Made by a program: the position numbers and the translations under genes. A stretch of DNA of 64,000 nucleotides from positions 9,858,001 through 9,922,000 of the forward strand of contig OZ017805.1 of the NCBI GenBank assembly GCA_963969395.1. Direction: 5' to 3'. Source of the DNA: Pseudoscleropodium purum (Eukaryota > Streptophyta > Bryopsida > Hypnales > Brachytheciaceae). Below are positions 25,790-37,415 of this stretch, piece by piece (position 1 is the stretch's first letter; every line of letters begins with the position of its first letter). The notes beneath the pieces are model-generated. The model was not told the DNA's origin. It saw nothing but the letters and a program-made list of their open reading frames with translations, and did not search any database.

Positions 25790-26500
25790 TTGAAATATTC
25801 AAAAACATTAAACTCATAGGATATTAATTACTTTATTTTGTAGATGTCCTGGAGTAAAATTGAACATATTTATATTTTTTTGGTTGAAAATGGTGGACCC
25901 AAAATGAAGTCTTAAATCATTTTTTGATGTAAAAAACATTTATGAACTCACTATTCTTGAGTTCATGTAATTTAAAAATTGTATCAAATTCATATGAAAT
26001 TAATAATTGTACTTCATAAATCTCATGGCATAAAATCATCACCTTTAATTGTACTTTTTTTGTTGATGAATAGTAGACAATCATAACTAGTACTCTTAAA
26101 TTTATGAATTCAAAAAAATTAATGAATACATATGAAATTAATGATTGAACTTTATGAATGTCATGGCATATAGTCATCTTCTTGAATTGTACCTTCATTG
26201 ATGATGAATAGTGACATAACTACTTTGGAGTTCATAAATTTAAAAAAACTAATCACATGCATATGAAATTAATGCTTGCACTTCAAGAATGTCATGGCAT
26301 ACAATTGTCATCTATAATGACAAAATTTGTTGATGATGAATAGAAGACACGCAATTTCAAAATCGTTTTTGGTATATAATTGATTTTTAAAATGACCACT
26401 CTTGAGTTCATGTAATTAAAAATAATAATCATAGTCAAATAAATTCAATGATTGTATTTCATCAATGTTATAGGATGAAATCACTACTTTTGTATTTTTT
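25790..26500 (+). repeat. Degenerate tandem array, about 131-178-bp spacing
   Basis: CATATGAAATTAATnnTTG(C/A)AC and TCATGGCATA recur, the latter at 26024, 26162 and 26293, with weaker matches near 25846 and 26466. Spacing is irregular. Confidence 0.5.
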
Positions 26501-27083
26501 TTGTAAGTAGACATTACAGAAGTTTTAAATTCTTTTTTGACACAAAGTTCATTTTTTAAATGACCACTTCTTCGTCAATGTAATTAAAGAACATTGAATC
26601 CATAGAAAAAAATACCAAATAAATTCTATATATTGAATATTACAAATGAATTATTCAAATTTATGGTAACAATACTCTTTTATTTTTTACCTTTCTATAT
26701 TATTCATTAATGAAGTAAATTTAGTCCTAAAGTATGTTTGAAGGAACTAAATTTGTTATAGTGGTACAATGCTATGCAAAGTGCATAGAAAAGTCCATTA
26801 CCAAATACAAGTTTTTCTAAAGGAATTGGCATCTATGAAAAAAATGAAAAAAATAATGAGTTTTTAAACTTTATACAAATTTAACACTTTTTTTCACTTT
26901 GTTGTAGTTCATTTTTTTAAGTGAACAATGTTATAGAATTTGTATGTCAAATCATGAGAAAAAATTCATTAAATAAATTCTTAATACTTTAGTGTGTTAC
27001 AATTTTTGGCACCTATATGATTAAGTGTTTTTCCTTTACTTACAATAGTTTTATTTAGAGAATGAGGTCAAATGAATGTTGTA

Positions 27084-27310
27084 GTAAATTATGAAAAACA
27101 AGCACATATTAAATATGGTCATAAATTGTTCATCTTTGGTGGATCTTTAACTTCTACATTTTTTTGGGCTTGCTTGCATGTACATTTTTCGTGACTTTGG
27201 GTCATGCCCTCTTTAAAGTCCAAAGCGTGTTATTTTTTAATTACATTGGTTCTCAAAGTAAATTATGAAAAACAAGCACAAATAAAATATGGTCAAATTT
27301 TCTTGGAGCC
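27084..27310 (+). repeat. 174-bp duplication
   Basis: GTAAATTATGAAAAACAAGC occurs at 27084 and again at 27258, continuing into a shared AAATATGGTCA block. Confidence 0.6.
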
Positions 27311-27866
27311 ACTTGTGTTTTCCATTTTTAAAGTTACCAATACAAAAATTGAATGTAATGTATAATTTTGTAATGCACAAAAACAATCAATTCTTCATTC
27401 TTCTTTATTTAGGTGTACTAATGACCAAAAGAAGGGGATATTAAAATATTGCATATTGTAATGGCAATTATAAAGAAAATCATGTGAATTAGAGGGACTA
27501 ATTAAACTTCCAACATTTTTGAAAAAAAGGTTAAAAGAATATAGAATATTTATAATAACATTAAAATCATGCAATTTAGATTTTTCTATTACAACATTTC
27601 AATTCTACAACATAATTTTTTGGAATTTCTTGATTTTAATCATTCTCCATTTTTTTTTAATTATTAATTTTTGTGAATATTGTTTATCAACAAATTAAAT
27701 AAAGTTACAAGTTTTAGGATCTAATTTTTATTGGAAAAAATCTAGGATTAGGAAATGTAACCATTTAGAAAAGGTTTAAAGGGCTTAAAATCTTTTTTTT
27801 GAAACTTTAAACTTTCATGCATGTATTTTAAATTGAGCTACAAAAATGTTTTGTATACATGATTAC

Positions 27867-30800
27867 TATGGGAGCACGAAAACTTAAACTAGATAAATTA
27901 GTTTAGAATTAGGATTAGATAGACTTGCAAATTTTTATGTTTCTTAACAACCCTTAGAGATTTTCGCTACACTATGACTATAATAAAAATAGTCAGTTCC
28001 TGGATTGCTAAAACTGTTAGTAATGTTACGAAAACAAATTTGATACGGATCCGGGATCTAGAAAAGTACCGGATTCTTAAAACCTACGTTTTAGACTTCC
28101 GGTCTAGGAAACTAGGAGACCATTAGGGGAACGATCTTCTACCCATTCTCTACCAGGAACTGTTGGTCGCGTGCTTGGTACCTAAACTCATTGCCACTTC
28201 TTTTTCTCTCCCTTTCTGCTTACTAAACTTTGTGAACTTATAGTTGAGAGAAAGAGTGGTGAGATAGCGTCCGAGATAAGGAGACAACGGTACCGGATTA
28301 GATTATCAGTTATTGGTGATTTATAGCGGTGATTGTTGACCCGGCTATACGAAAGTCTGGAGTTGTAGCCCAGATGGTTTGTTCAGTTATCCCTTCCGAT
28401 TTGGATTATCAAGTGCAGTTAGAAGAGGACCTCATGTGTATTGAGTGTGTCGGATTGTTAGATAGGCCATGGAGCATGAAGAGTGAGGAGATGATTTAGG
28501 AATTCATTTACAGAGTTCCGAACCAATACGAGTTGATAGTGAGAGGTCGACCCATAGCTTGGACAGAAGACATTTGGGCAGATGTCTATTCATTTAAAAA
28601 GAATGGACTTGGACTAGCTAGAAGAGCAGATAAGTATGTAGCCGGAAAGTTCCGGAGTCAAGCCTACTCAAAAGAAAATTTCGCCATTAGTGACTGTAAG
28701 AATGAGAGGCATAAATAAGTATTGAATTTTTTAATTCCAATCTTGTATCCGAAAAAACCTACTCAGATTACGGTTACGGTGGCCAATTCAAGGACCGGAT
28801 TGTCCATTAGAGAATAGTGATTCAAGCAGTAGTGGGCAAGCTGGCTAAGCATGTGGGCCGAGCAAAATACAACCCTATTACCTCATATTTGTTCCACTTC
28901 TATCACCACAAAGAGGTCTTGAGTGCTAAGGAGACGATTAAATACAACACTAGAGTCGAGATCATGAAGTACGGCCTAACGGATGAGTTGGAGAAAGAGG
29001 AGAAGGAATCCGAAAAAAAAGAGCAATTGGAAGAGGAAGAAGTAGTGGACAGGAAATGAAAGAAGTCCACAAATCCGGCTACATGGAGGAAGAAGCCAAT
29101 GCCAGATAGAGAGGAACCAATTCTAGATCTGGAACATCCTTAAGAGTTGGAGTTCTTTGAAGCTGAAATCTAGTGGATGCAGTAGGCCAAACAGATGTAT
29201 GGCGACCTGGAGGATCATATGCTCCTTATCATGGGCAAACTCAAGGTAGAGTTGGACCAAATTTTGGAGGAGATCCAAAAACGTCTGGATTCGGAAGAGT
29301 TTTGATAGAAGGAGGAACAAGTTTGGAAGTTGGAGGAAAAAAATGATAGCCTAAAGTCCCAACTAGAGTGGACGTTGGAGGAGCTGAATGCAACAAGACG
29401 AAAGGAAACGGAGGCTCTCCAACTTGTTCACGACCTTAAAGAATTCATCATGGTTTTGGAGCATACGATGATCTGAGCTGACCTCTATACCGCTTGGTTG
29501 GAGAAGGAAGGACACATGACCGGATCCAAGATGTTAAAGATCCTGGTCAACTTTGAAGTCTGAATATAGATTGTTTTGAAGGACATGCACAAGTTACTTG
29601 GATATTTGGATCTGGAATGGGCTATCGCCTTAAAAATGTTTCCAAAAGTCCCTAGGAGCATGTTTTGGGATACTCTGATTCGACAAACTCTGATCCACTA
29701 GGCTTCTAGTGGTTTGATTCAGCCACAATCGGAGGGACCAAAGTCTATCCTCACTCTAGTTGCGAGACCATCAAGTAGTCAATCATTGACTTCATCAGGA
29801 CCAACGATACCGGAGCTAGAGAAAGGTGTAAGTGAGAAGCCTATTCCAACAAAGCAAAGATTTCCAGTCCAAAGTCTCCCACCACTTGGAAAAGTCATGG
29901 CCAAGAAGTTCATGATACTCAGATTGACAGTTTGTGGCAACTTGTACACACAAATTGGAATAATGACAAATACGACTTAGTCTGATTTGCAAGATTTCTC
30001 CCATATGCAACAGTCTATACCAAAGCGGGATCATGTTGAAATTGAACTGAATGAGTTGCCACAAGCCAAAGATCCAGAGATTTAGAAAGTTGAGGAGTAG
30101 GAAGAGGAGGTGTTGAAGTCCTGATCTGAAGAAGAGACGGAATCGGAAGACTCACCTTCTAAGGTTTCACGGAAGCCTCAAACTCAGTCATCAGCAAAGT
30201 GTACACCGGTGAAGGTTCTAATGAAGACTCTAGATAGTCAAAGCGGGAGTAGCTCAAAAAAGGCAAAGCGGGGTAGGTAGAGCGTAGGTAGTTAGGTAGG
30301 TTTTTTTCTTTTAGAACAGGATTTTCTAGTGCGAATCTAGGTTCTGAATTGTTTTAGAGGTTCCAGATTTGTAGGGACAATTGGGTTGTGAATGTTCCGG
30401 ATATTCCAAGTTGTTCAATGATTGGTTGTTTTGATTTTCGGGGTGCCTTTTTGGTTTTTTAGGCGTTGACTTTGGTTTTGGTTTTGGTTTTTAAGGGCGG
30501 GCAAGTTTGTTGCCCTCTCATTCCATCCTAACAATTATTTTGTTGTATTCCATTCCCTTCTTTAATTTGAGTCACTCGTTGAATATTCTAGCTTTAACCG
30601 TGTACTCGGATTTAGTTGGTTTGTTACTTAGAGTGTTGAGATGTGAGAAGGATAGGTGAAGAGGAATCCGGATTTCGGATAACTAGTTCAGATAGAAGAA
30701 GTACTATTGTAATTTTGTTAGATACGAGACAAAGGAACTATGCGTGGTGCCTTTGAATTACCGAAACAGTAATTTGGTTTCTAGTAAAGAGTGGTGTGAG

Positions 30801-31409
30801 TGCAAATCTGGAATTAGAAAAAAATCTGTGTGGAAATTAGTGATCATTAGAGGAAACTCCCACTCACCAAAAGGTTTGCCAACCTTGGGATCCGTCTTAC
30901 ACTTAGAAAGATTATCCCTTTGTCAATTCTGAGTGCCTGAGATCTGTCATTGTAGTAAAGAGAAGTGAATGTTGTCTTGAGTGACCTACATTCTGGATCG
31001 GCCATCCGGAATGTTATGAGGATCTAAATCTATCTTTTGCACTACAACACCTTGAGTACTTGGGTGTTTGTTGTTTGTTTGTTTTTGTCTATATAGTGAA
31101 TAAACTAGAGTGGTGAAGTCCCTATCCCTCGAAAGATCAATAGCGGACCCTTTGATGGTAAAACAGAAGAATTGAAACCAGTTTCTTAAAACACGAAACC
31201 AGAAACCAGGTGATACCGGATTCGGATTAGAATTCGGATAGTAGTGATTATAGAAAAGAGAGTAAAAGAGAGTAGTCAGAAGAAGAAAAGACAATCATCT
31301 GGATACTGGAGTTTGGGAAAGCATCTGAAATTCTCTGGAAAGATATTTCGTATCATCTTATCACATTTTCGTGTGTAAAAATACTTACGCCTAGACTACA
31401 CATGTGACA
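27867..31409 (+). mobile_element. Unit D: gag-like TG..CA family element
   Basis: This 3543-bp unit begins TATGGGAGCACGAAAAC (the family G at position 2 is A) and ends ACACATGTGACA. All family landmarks are in order: leader, gag-like frame, GGTTTTTTAGGCGTTGAC block near 30455, and the GATGGTAAAACAGA block near 31155. The flanking pentamers ATTAC and CATAT do not match, so the target duplication is lost or one border is off by a few bases. The copy is otherwise colinear with E. Confidence 0.75.
28323..30280 (+). pseudogene. Gag-like gene of unit D, start lost and frameshifted
   Basis: The family start is ATA at 28323-28325, a G-to-A loss of ATG. The first part reads IVRGRPIAWTEDIW and GLARRADKYVAGKF in frame. 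A 16-bp deletion near 28786 removes most of the ANTIFGAF motif and shifts the frame. The new frame then holds from 28817 (LYLFHFYHHKEVL in a variant form, acidic tract, coiled coil, tail) to the family stop at 30278-30280. In-frame TAG or TGA codons occupy sites that are Gln or Arg in sisters. Two leading candidates for protein role are a gag-type structural protein or a non-catalytic helper; the sequence does not decide. Confidence 0.65.
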
Positions 31410-34400
31410 CATATATCAAATTAAATTCTCATAAAGCTAGAAGTTTACGGGTCCTTTTCATTTATATGTTTTTCTATATATACTTGTGCCTTTAGGAATT
31501 ACACTTATTAGACAACTATAATGATAATTAAAAAATTTCTTTGACTTTTTTCTTTCTTTTGATAAATAGCCTTACTATCATATTATAGCTAAGATTTACA
31601 AAAAAAAATGTTTTAATATCAATAAATATATTGATGTAGTGTAACTAAACCTTCATTTATAAAACCTTCATTTTAATACACTATAAGTGCAAACATCTTG
31701 CAATTGTATACAAATTTCAAATTATTTAAATTTTTTCTTCTTCTCATTGTTGTAGTACTTGAATTCAATTTGAACGTACATTATAGTATAATAAATTAGA
31801 AAGTATATTCCTATTTTAAAACTCACTAATTAAGTCATTTCTTATGTTTTAGGGCCTTGGAACTCCACTAGTAACTACTTACTAAGCAATATCTTAATTA
31901 TGCTTTTATGGATTTAGGCTTAACTCTACTTGATATGCCCTACACCAAGAACAATATTTTGTCAACCACTTAAAGTTACAATTATTGCTATAAAAATATT
32001 TTTTAAATACAAGAAGGATCAGTAGGCTAAATTAAAAGAATACCTTTTTCAAGAATAGTTCATTCATGTATTATAATCTAAATTTTAAATAATAGCCTTA
32101 AACGTCAACAAATTTGATACTACAAGGCAAAATTATTTTACTATTGTATGTATGCAATACACAAAAATTTGCGTACAAATAAAAGGGCAAGGATATCAAC
32201 TAGAAGAGGTGTATCAATCCTTAAATTTCAAAGAAGATTATATAAGGTTATTGAAGAAGTGTAAGGGTTTCAACTCATAAATGGTCTCAAACTATTTATT
32301 AGCTTTCAATTAGAACTCTAAATTGGCTGCTTAGATTGAGGTAGCTTTAGTGTTGTGTTTATTTTCAATCCCTCTAAAAATTTTCAATTATCTTTAATGG
32401 TCATTTTCTTTTCATGAAAAAATTTCCTCTAATAGAAAATGAATTTTTTTGGTTTTATTTTATTTTAGTGGAACTAATTTTATTTATAAAGTGCGGATAA
32501 CCTTTTAGAAGATTGAATTGTACAATAATTTATTGTTTTTCTAAAATAACCAATATGCATGAACTTGAAAATAATTTATAATTAATAATGATACATTTGT
32601 GGACTTAAGGTTGAAGCCTAGAACACTTGAGACAAATTAAAAAAAAAAGAGGAAAAAAAATATGTACAAGTTGCAAATGAAGTATACCTTGAGAATTCAT
32701 GAGAAAACTAATTTTATTGCAATATCTCATGGGTTTTAGTTTAAAAATGTGGAAGCCCAAAAGACATGAGATACATTAAAGAATAAAGGAAAAAAAATAT
32801 GTACAAGTTGCAAATGAGGTAAACCTTGAGAATTCATAAGAACACTAAAATTATGCTACTTTTTTGCAATTTTTTGCAAAAAACAACTTTTATTGCAATA
32901 TCTCATATGTTGTAGTTTAAAAATGAAAAAGCCCAAAAGACATGAGGTACATTAAAAAGAAATAATTGCAATATTTTAAGAAAAGCAACTTTTACTTCAA
33001 TATCCTATGTGCTATAGTAAAAAAATGAGAAAGTCGAGAGGATATAACATAAATTATAAAAAATGACAAAGAAAATATGTACAAGTCACAAAGGATGTAA
33101 ATTTAAAATTTTGATAATTCACAAGAAAACTTATTCCATGGTAGTTTTTGGCATTTTTATACACAAGACAACTTTTATTTTAAGAATCCAAGTGCTGCAG
33201 TTTTAAAATATGAAAGCCTAAAAGCCATGAGGTAAATTAAAAGAATGGAAGAAAAAAATATGTAAAAAGTTCCAAATTAGATGAATAGTTAAAATAGATA
33301 AGAAAATGAAATTCTGACTTGCTACTTTTAAACATTTCTTAACTGCAAACAAGTTTTTTTTAAGGGGCCTTTATAAAAATTATTTTAGATGCTAAAGATT
33401 TTTTAGACCTACAAAGTGTTCATTTGAGATATATTTGAATTGAAATTGTATGCCGTCAAGGTAGTCTATCTTATAAAGTACAACAAATTGAACAAATTAA
33501 TTTTTTGGAATTTTCAGTTTGAGGAATACTAAACATTGCAACGTAATCCTCAATGACCAATTACATTGAATGATTGTCTTAAGTTTTACCATATGGTGAT
33601 ATGGTAGTTTCCATTGTCAATGTTTGCCATTTTTCCATTAATGCAAGAGGAAATCTTTCATACATGCAAGAAAAAATCTCTGACTACATTCTCCCTAAAA
33701 CATGACGATATTTACAAAATTTCTCTTTATAATGTAAATTATTTTCATGAAAATGGCACAATTTTTAATGACACCATGCTTTTATATAAATTTGATGCCT
33801 AAACTATGCATATGTAATGATTTGTTGTACATTTTTACTTCCAATCCCACCAATAAGCTAAAAATCCTAAAACCGTTGCAAGAGTTATTAGGATTTGTCG
33901 TATAATTCACTTTGCAATTCTAAATGTATATTAGAGGAAAGTTTTTTTTACAAATATAGCTTTTAAACTAAACAAGACACCAAAATCCATATGCCTAGGC
34001 ATTTTCATTTATGAAGTTCAAAATCCATTTTTTAGGAAGAATCTATTACTTCTTGTAATCAAAACTCACATGTTTGACTATAGATATCAAAATTTTTGGG
34101 CCTAAATTTCAATGCACATTATAGACAAGAAACTGGTCATATGCACTAAATTTTATGACATATGAGAATTCCAAATTTAAGGCCTATTAATATCTTCCTT
34201 CTTCTAAATAGGCAGCTTGGGTAAATAGATAGTCTAGGCAAATAGGTAGTCTAGTTAAATTAACAAAAAACAATTTTTTGAAAAATAAATAATGGAATTT
34301 TTATTTCTAGAATAATGTACACCAGAAAAGGTTTGAATCATTCATTGTGTCCTAAGTAAATTTGAAGTTAAGAGAATAAACTTTCAATTGCTTTATCCAT

Positions 34401-35143
34401 TAAATTTTTAATATTTTTCGAAAACAAACCAATACAATAGGATCTAAATTCTTTACTCCAAATTTGCAACTATTGTGATTTCCATTTTCAACTTCATATA
34501 AAATTCTTAACAATTTAGTATTGAGAACCATTTTGTACTATAACTCACTATTACTTTATTATATGTTGTACAATTCCAAAAGCCCCACTAAATTTCTAGT
34601 AAAAGGCTACCTCGTCTATAAGAAATTAACCAACCTTTTAGACATTCTCTCTTATAAAATTGAGCTTGTAAAGTGCAAGTGCTCTGTCTTTCCTAGTGTC
34701 CAAAAAAAGACTTTAGTGAGTTCAGATGCTAATATGTTGCAATGTACGGAGTGGAAATTTTTGAAACTTTTACCACATGTCTTGAAGTCATTATACTAGA
34801 ACATTTTATGGCTACATTGTTAAAGGGATTTTTCACCCAAAAATTTGGAACTCCTATTGCATATGGCAATTTCTAAATGTTTTCGGTGACAATATAGTTG
34901 TGGAAACTTATGGATTAATGAATACTTTGAAGAATGCCATTTTTAAGGCAACTTTCATTTCAAAGCTAAGGCTAGGTGTTCACCAAGGCTATGGCTTGGG
35001 AGCCTTAGAACCGAGGTTGTGGTTAGAGGGAGATTGACCCTAGGTTTGAGGCTTGGCTTAGGTGTGGAATTTTATGGCAACTTGGGGTGGTAGCTCAGCA
35101 TAGGCATGGGAGGTCATCTCCCACCTTCTACCATGTGTCCTTT
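31410..35143. other. AT-rich intergenic DNA between units D and H
   Basis: No gene is visible. It contains the 32.6-33.3 kb tandem block listed separately. 34950-35143 is less AT-rich, with GGCTTGG/GCTTAGG motifs, and ends where unit H begins. Open frames of 62 and 92 codons (33614 and 34521) have no recognisable domain. Confidence 0.55.
32600..33300 (+). repeat. Degenerate tandem block, about 100-185-bp spacing
   Basis: The anchor GCCCAAAAGACATGAG and variants occurs near 32615, 32755, 32931, 33033 and 33216. Each unit has a TATGTACAAGTTGCAAATGA block and an ACAACTTTTATT block. The flanks match those of the 25.1-25.45 kb array, including a TTGAAATTGTATG segment on the right. Confidence 0.6.
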
Positions 35144-35398
35144 TGTCGCAGCTTAGAATTTTGATTTTCTTAGTATACACCAAAATAGGAACGGAAACTA
35201 GTCATTAAGGAACCGGATCCGATTAGGTGGGGAAGGAAAACTCAGAATTAGCACGGAACGTGAAGTAGTGGGCCTCTTGGATCTAATCCGGTCAGGAGTA
35301 AGTAACGACGGAAACGGAATGCAACACGGATTAGGTCTAGGACCGGATGATGATGGTAAACCGGATTCATGATGACAAATCGGAAAGGGTCCAGGGAC

Positions 35399-35407
35399 TA
35401 TATAAGG
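35399..35407 (+). promoter_or_regulatory. TATA box of unit H
   Basis: TATATAAGG lies about 190 bp upstream of the gene start in a GC-rich region, a suitable spacing for a transcription start near 35430 and a leader of about 165 nt. Sister units have a decayed form (TACTTAAA) at the equivalent place. Confidence 0.6.
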
Positions 35408-35596
35408 AGGAGCTTTCACTGTTGCACCCCCTTTTAGAAACTCGACCTTGAGCGCGCGCGGTTGAGTTTTTGTCATTTGTGAGTTTGTGCGTCTGTACGT
35501 TTGTGTTTTGTCTGTTTTGCTTCCGGTTGAGATCGGAGAGAGGAAGTGAGGAACGAGACGTGCGGCTAGGAGAGAGTGAGGTAGTTTCGAGTGGGA

Positions 35597-37255
35597 ATGC
35601 CTCCGCTACGTAGGTCTAGACCAGCGAGCCCCTCTAGAGGTGAGGTGAAGCTCCGGAAAGTTATTCCGGTTATTCCCTCCACAGAGCCAGAAAAAACTGA
35701 ACTCATGGATGATCTCAAATCCATGGGTTGCGTAGGGTTTGCCGAGAAACCCTGGGGATTTAGGGAGGAGAGAATGGTCAAGGAGCTCCTCGGAAAGTTG
35801 TCCAACCAGTTTGACAACACCGTGAGAGGAACTCCCGTCAGCTGGAACGAGGGAATGTGGAGAACGGTTTACGGTTTCCGGGCAGGAGGTTTGGGGATGG
35901 CGAGCCAAAAGGATGAGTTTGTCCGAGGGAAGTTCAAGGGAGCCGTCAACCCGAAGGACAGATACGCGGTCGAGGATTGCGTGGATGACCGACACCGTCG
36001 GCTCCTGCAATTCCTGGTTCCGGTTCTTCACCCGGAAAAGCCGACCAGGGTGACGATCACCCTCGGCAACACCATTTTCGGTGCCCTCAGTGGTACTCGG
36101 AAAGTGGACTGGGCACGGATCATTTCCGATCTCGTGGCCCAGCTGGTTAGTAGGGTTGGGAAGAAAAGGGCCACTCTAGTGTGCCCTTATCTCTTCCACC
36201 TCTATCGGGAGAACCAAGTCCTCACCGACATGGAGGAGAGGGTGTGGAAGACGCAAGAAGTGCTCCTGAAGTATGGGGAGTCGGAGACAGATGACGAGGC
36301 GGAATCCGATTCCGGGTCAGACCGGGAGTCCAGCGAGGAAGAAGAGGAGCCGATGCCGCCGATCAAGCGACAGAAGCTGACGCCTCCACACAAGCGCGGG
36401 ACGCCTCCCGGTCAAGACAAACCGGCCCCGGAGGAGAAACCGGAAGCCGAGAAGACCAATTCCGGGGGAGATCCGGATATGCAAGATCCGTTCAACGGTC
36501 TGATCAACGTCCTCTGCAACATCAGGGCGGATTGGGAGGTCAAGCACAGGACATTTGCGGCGATCGGCAAGTTGGTGGGTGCTGCACCGGACAGCAAATT
36601 GGCGGAACAAGTGGCGGAGTGCATCACGAATCCGGAAGAGACCCGGAAGTAGGAAGCAGAGATCCGCCGGTTGCAGGAGGAGGTGGATAAACTGAAGGCA
36701 ACACTTTTTGCCTATCAGGAAGACGTGACGGCCGCTCGGGAGATGGCGGAGGAGACTCGGAAGGTAGCCGAGCAGATCAAGGCGGTCCTGGGAGAGACCG
36801 GAACGGCCGCTGCCAAGGCGAAGCTCTTCGACGAGAAGATCCACGAAGAGAAGAAACTATCCGGTTCTCGGATGGTCCGGATTCTCGCGGACTTCGCTGA
36901 GCAGGTGGAGACGACAATGGTGGAGGGGCGGAAGGCAGCGGACCGGATCGAGGAGAGCAGCCGGAAGCTGACGGGAGCAACGTGCGACAAAGGTATTCAC
37001 CTTTCGGACATCTCGCTACCGGATCTCTTTCCGGACGCGACCATTCAGAAGGATAGGAAGGATTGGACTCCTGAGTCCAAGAAGTCTGCACGGACTGGGA
37101 CTCCGGGCACGAGACCGGATATCACCATCGACCTGGAGTCTCCACCCGGATCGAATCCTGCGGAGGGGGAACGGGTCCGGAATTTGAGCGAAGTCTTCGA
37201 GGAGCTAGTCCCGGAGGTCGGAAGCCCGACAATAGGATCTAGAGTTGTAGGGTAG
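35597..37255 (+). CDS. Gag-like protein of unit H, one in-frame UAG
   Basis: The ATG at 35597 is the first in the leader's open frame (product begins MPPLRRSRPASPSRGE). The frame runs 552 codons to TAG at 37253-37255, interrupted only by TAG at 36650-36652 (codon 352), after which the same frame continues. Layout: basic Pro/Arg-rich N-terminus; SMGCVGFAEKPWGFREERM (about 35-55); VRGTPVSWNEGMW (about 75-88); RHRRLLQFLVPVLHPEKPTR (about 134-153); CPYLFHLY (about 195-202); acidic Ser/Glu tract (about 235-252); Pro/Lys-rich linker; coiled coil after the UAG; and SGSRMVRILADFAEQVE. Sister copies have a Gln-rich helix at the UAG, so it is probably CAG to TAG. The next bases (GAAGCA) do not fit the CARYYA readthrough context. 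There is no protease, reverse transcriptase, integrase or zinc knuckle. Confidence 0.65.
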
Positions 37256-37406
37256 ATAGGATTTTAATTTCAGTTAGGAGTAGGAGCGGATCCGGATCCG
37301 GATCCGGTTCAACAGTATTAGGTTAGACCGGAAGTTAGATTAGGGTGGCGGCGGACCCCTACGGGTTTTCCGCTCCTTTTTGTGCTTTTAGGGTTTTTAC
37401 CCTTTG

Positions 37407-37415
37407 TATATAAAT
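37407..37415 (+). promoter_or_regulatory. Second TATA-like box in unit H
   Basis: TATATAAAT lies 150 bp after the gag-like stop, just after a GGGTTTTTACCC inverted repeat and before a T-rich leader-like stretch. It could be an internal promoter for the non-coding 3' region, or chance. Sister units have a TTTTTAAGGGCGGG segment here instead. Confidence 0.3.

Larger units (their letters stand above)
20710..27866. other. AT-rich intergenic DNA with degenerate tandem arrays
   Basis: This 7.1 kb has no gene and no clear transposon ends. From about 22900 rightwards it is largely assembled from short, decayed tandem arrays, listed separately. 20710-22900 shows nothing recognisable beyond short frames. 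Confidence 0.6.

Noticed and set aside
27862..31414. 5-bp target duplication for unit D
   Set aside because: ATTAC and CATAT do not match. Shifting borders by one or two bases does not rescue it.
36650..36670. Programmed UAG readthrough signal in unit H
   Set aside because: The downstream bases do not fit the known CARYYA context and sister copies have Gln-type residues here, so simple CAG-to-TAG mutation is more likely. Kept only as an option in the findings.
36202..37091. Minus-strand frames of 63-175 codons over unit H
   Set aside because: Shadows of the GC-rich plus-strand gag-like gene.
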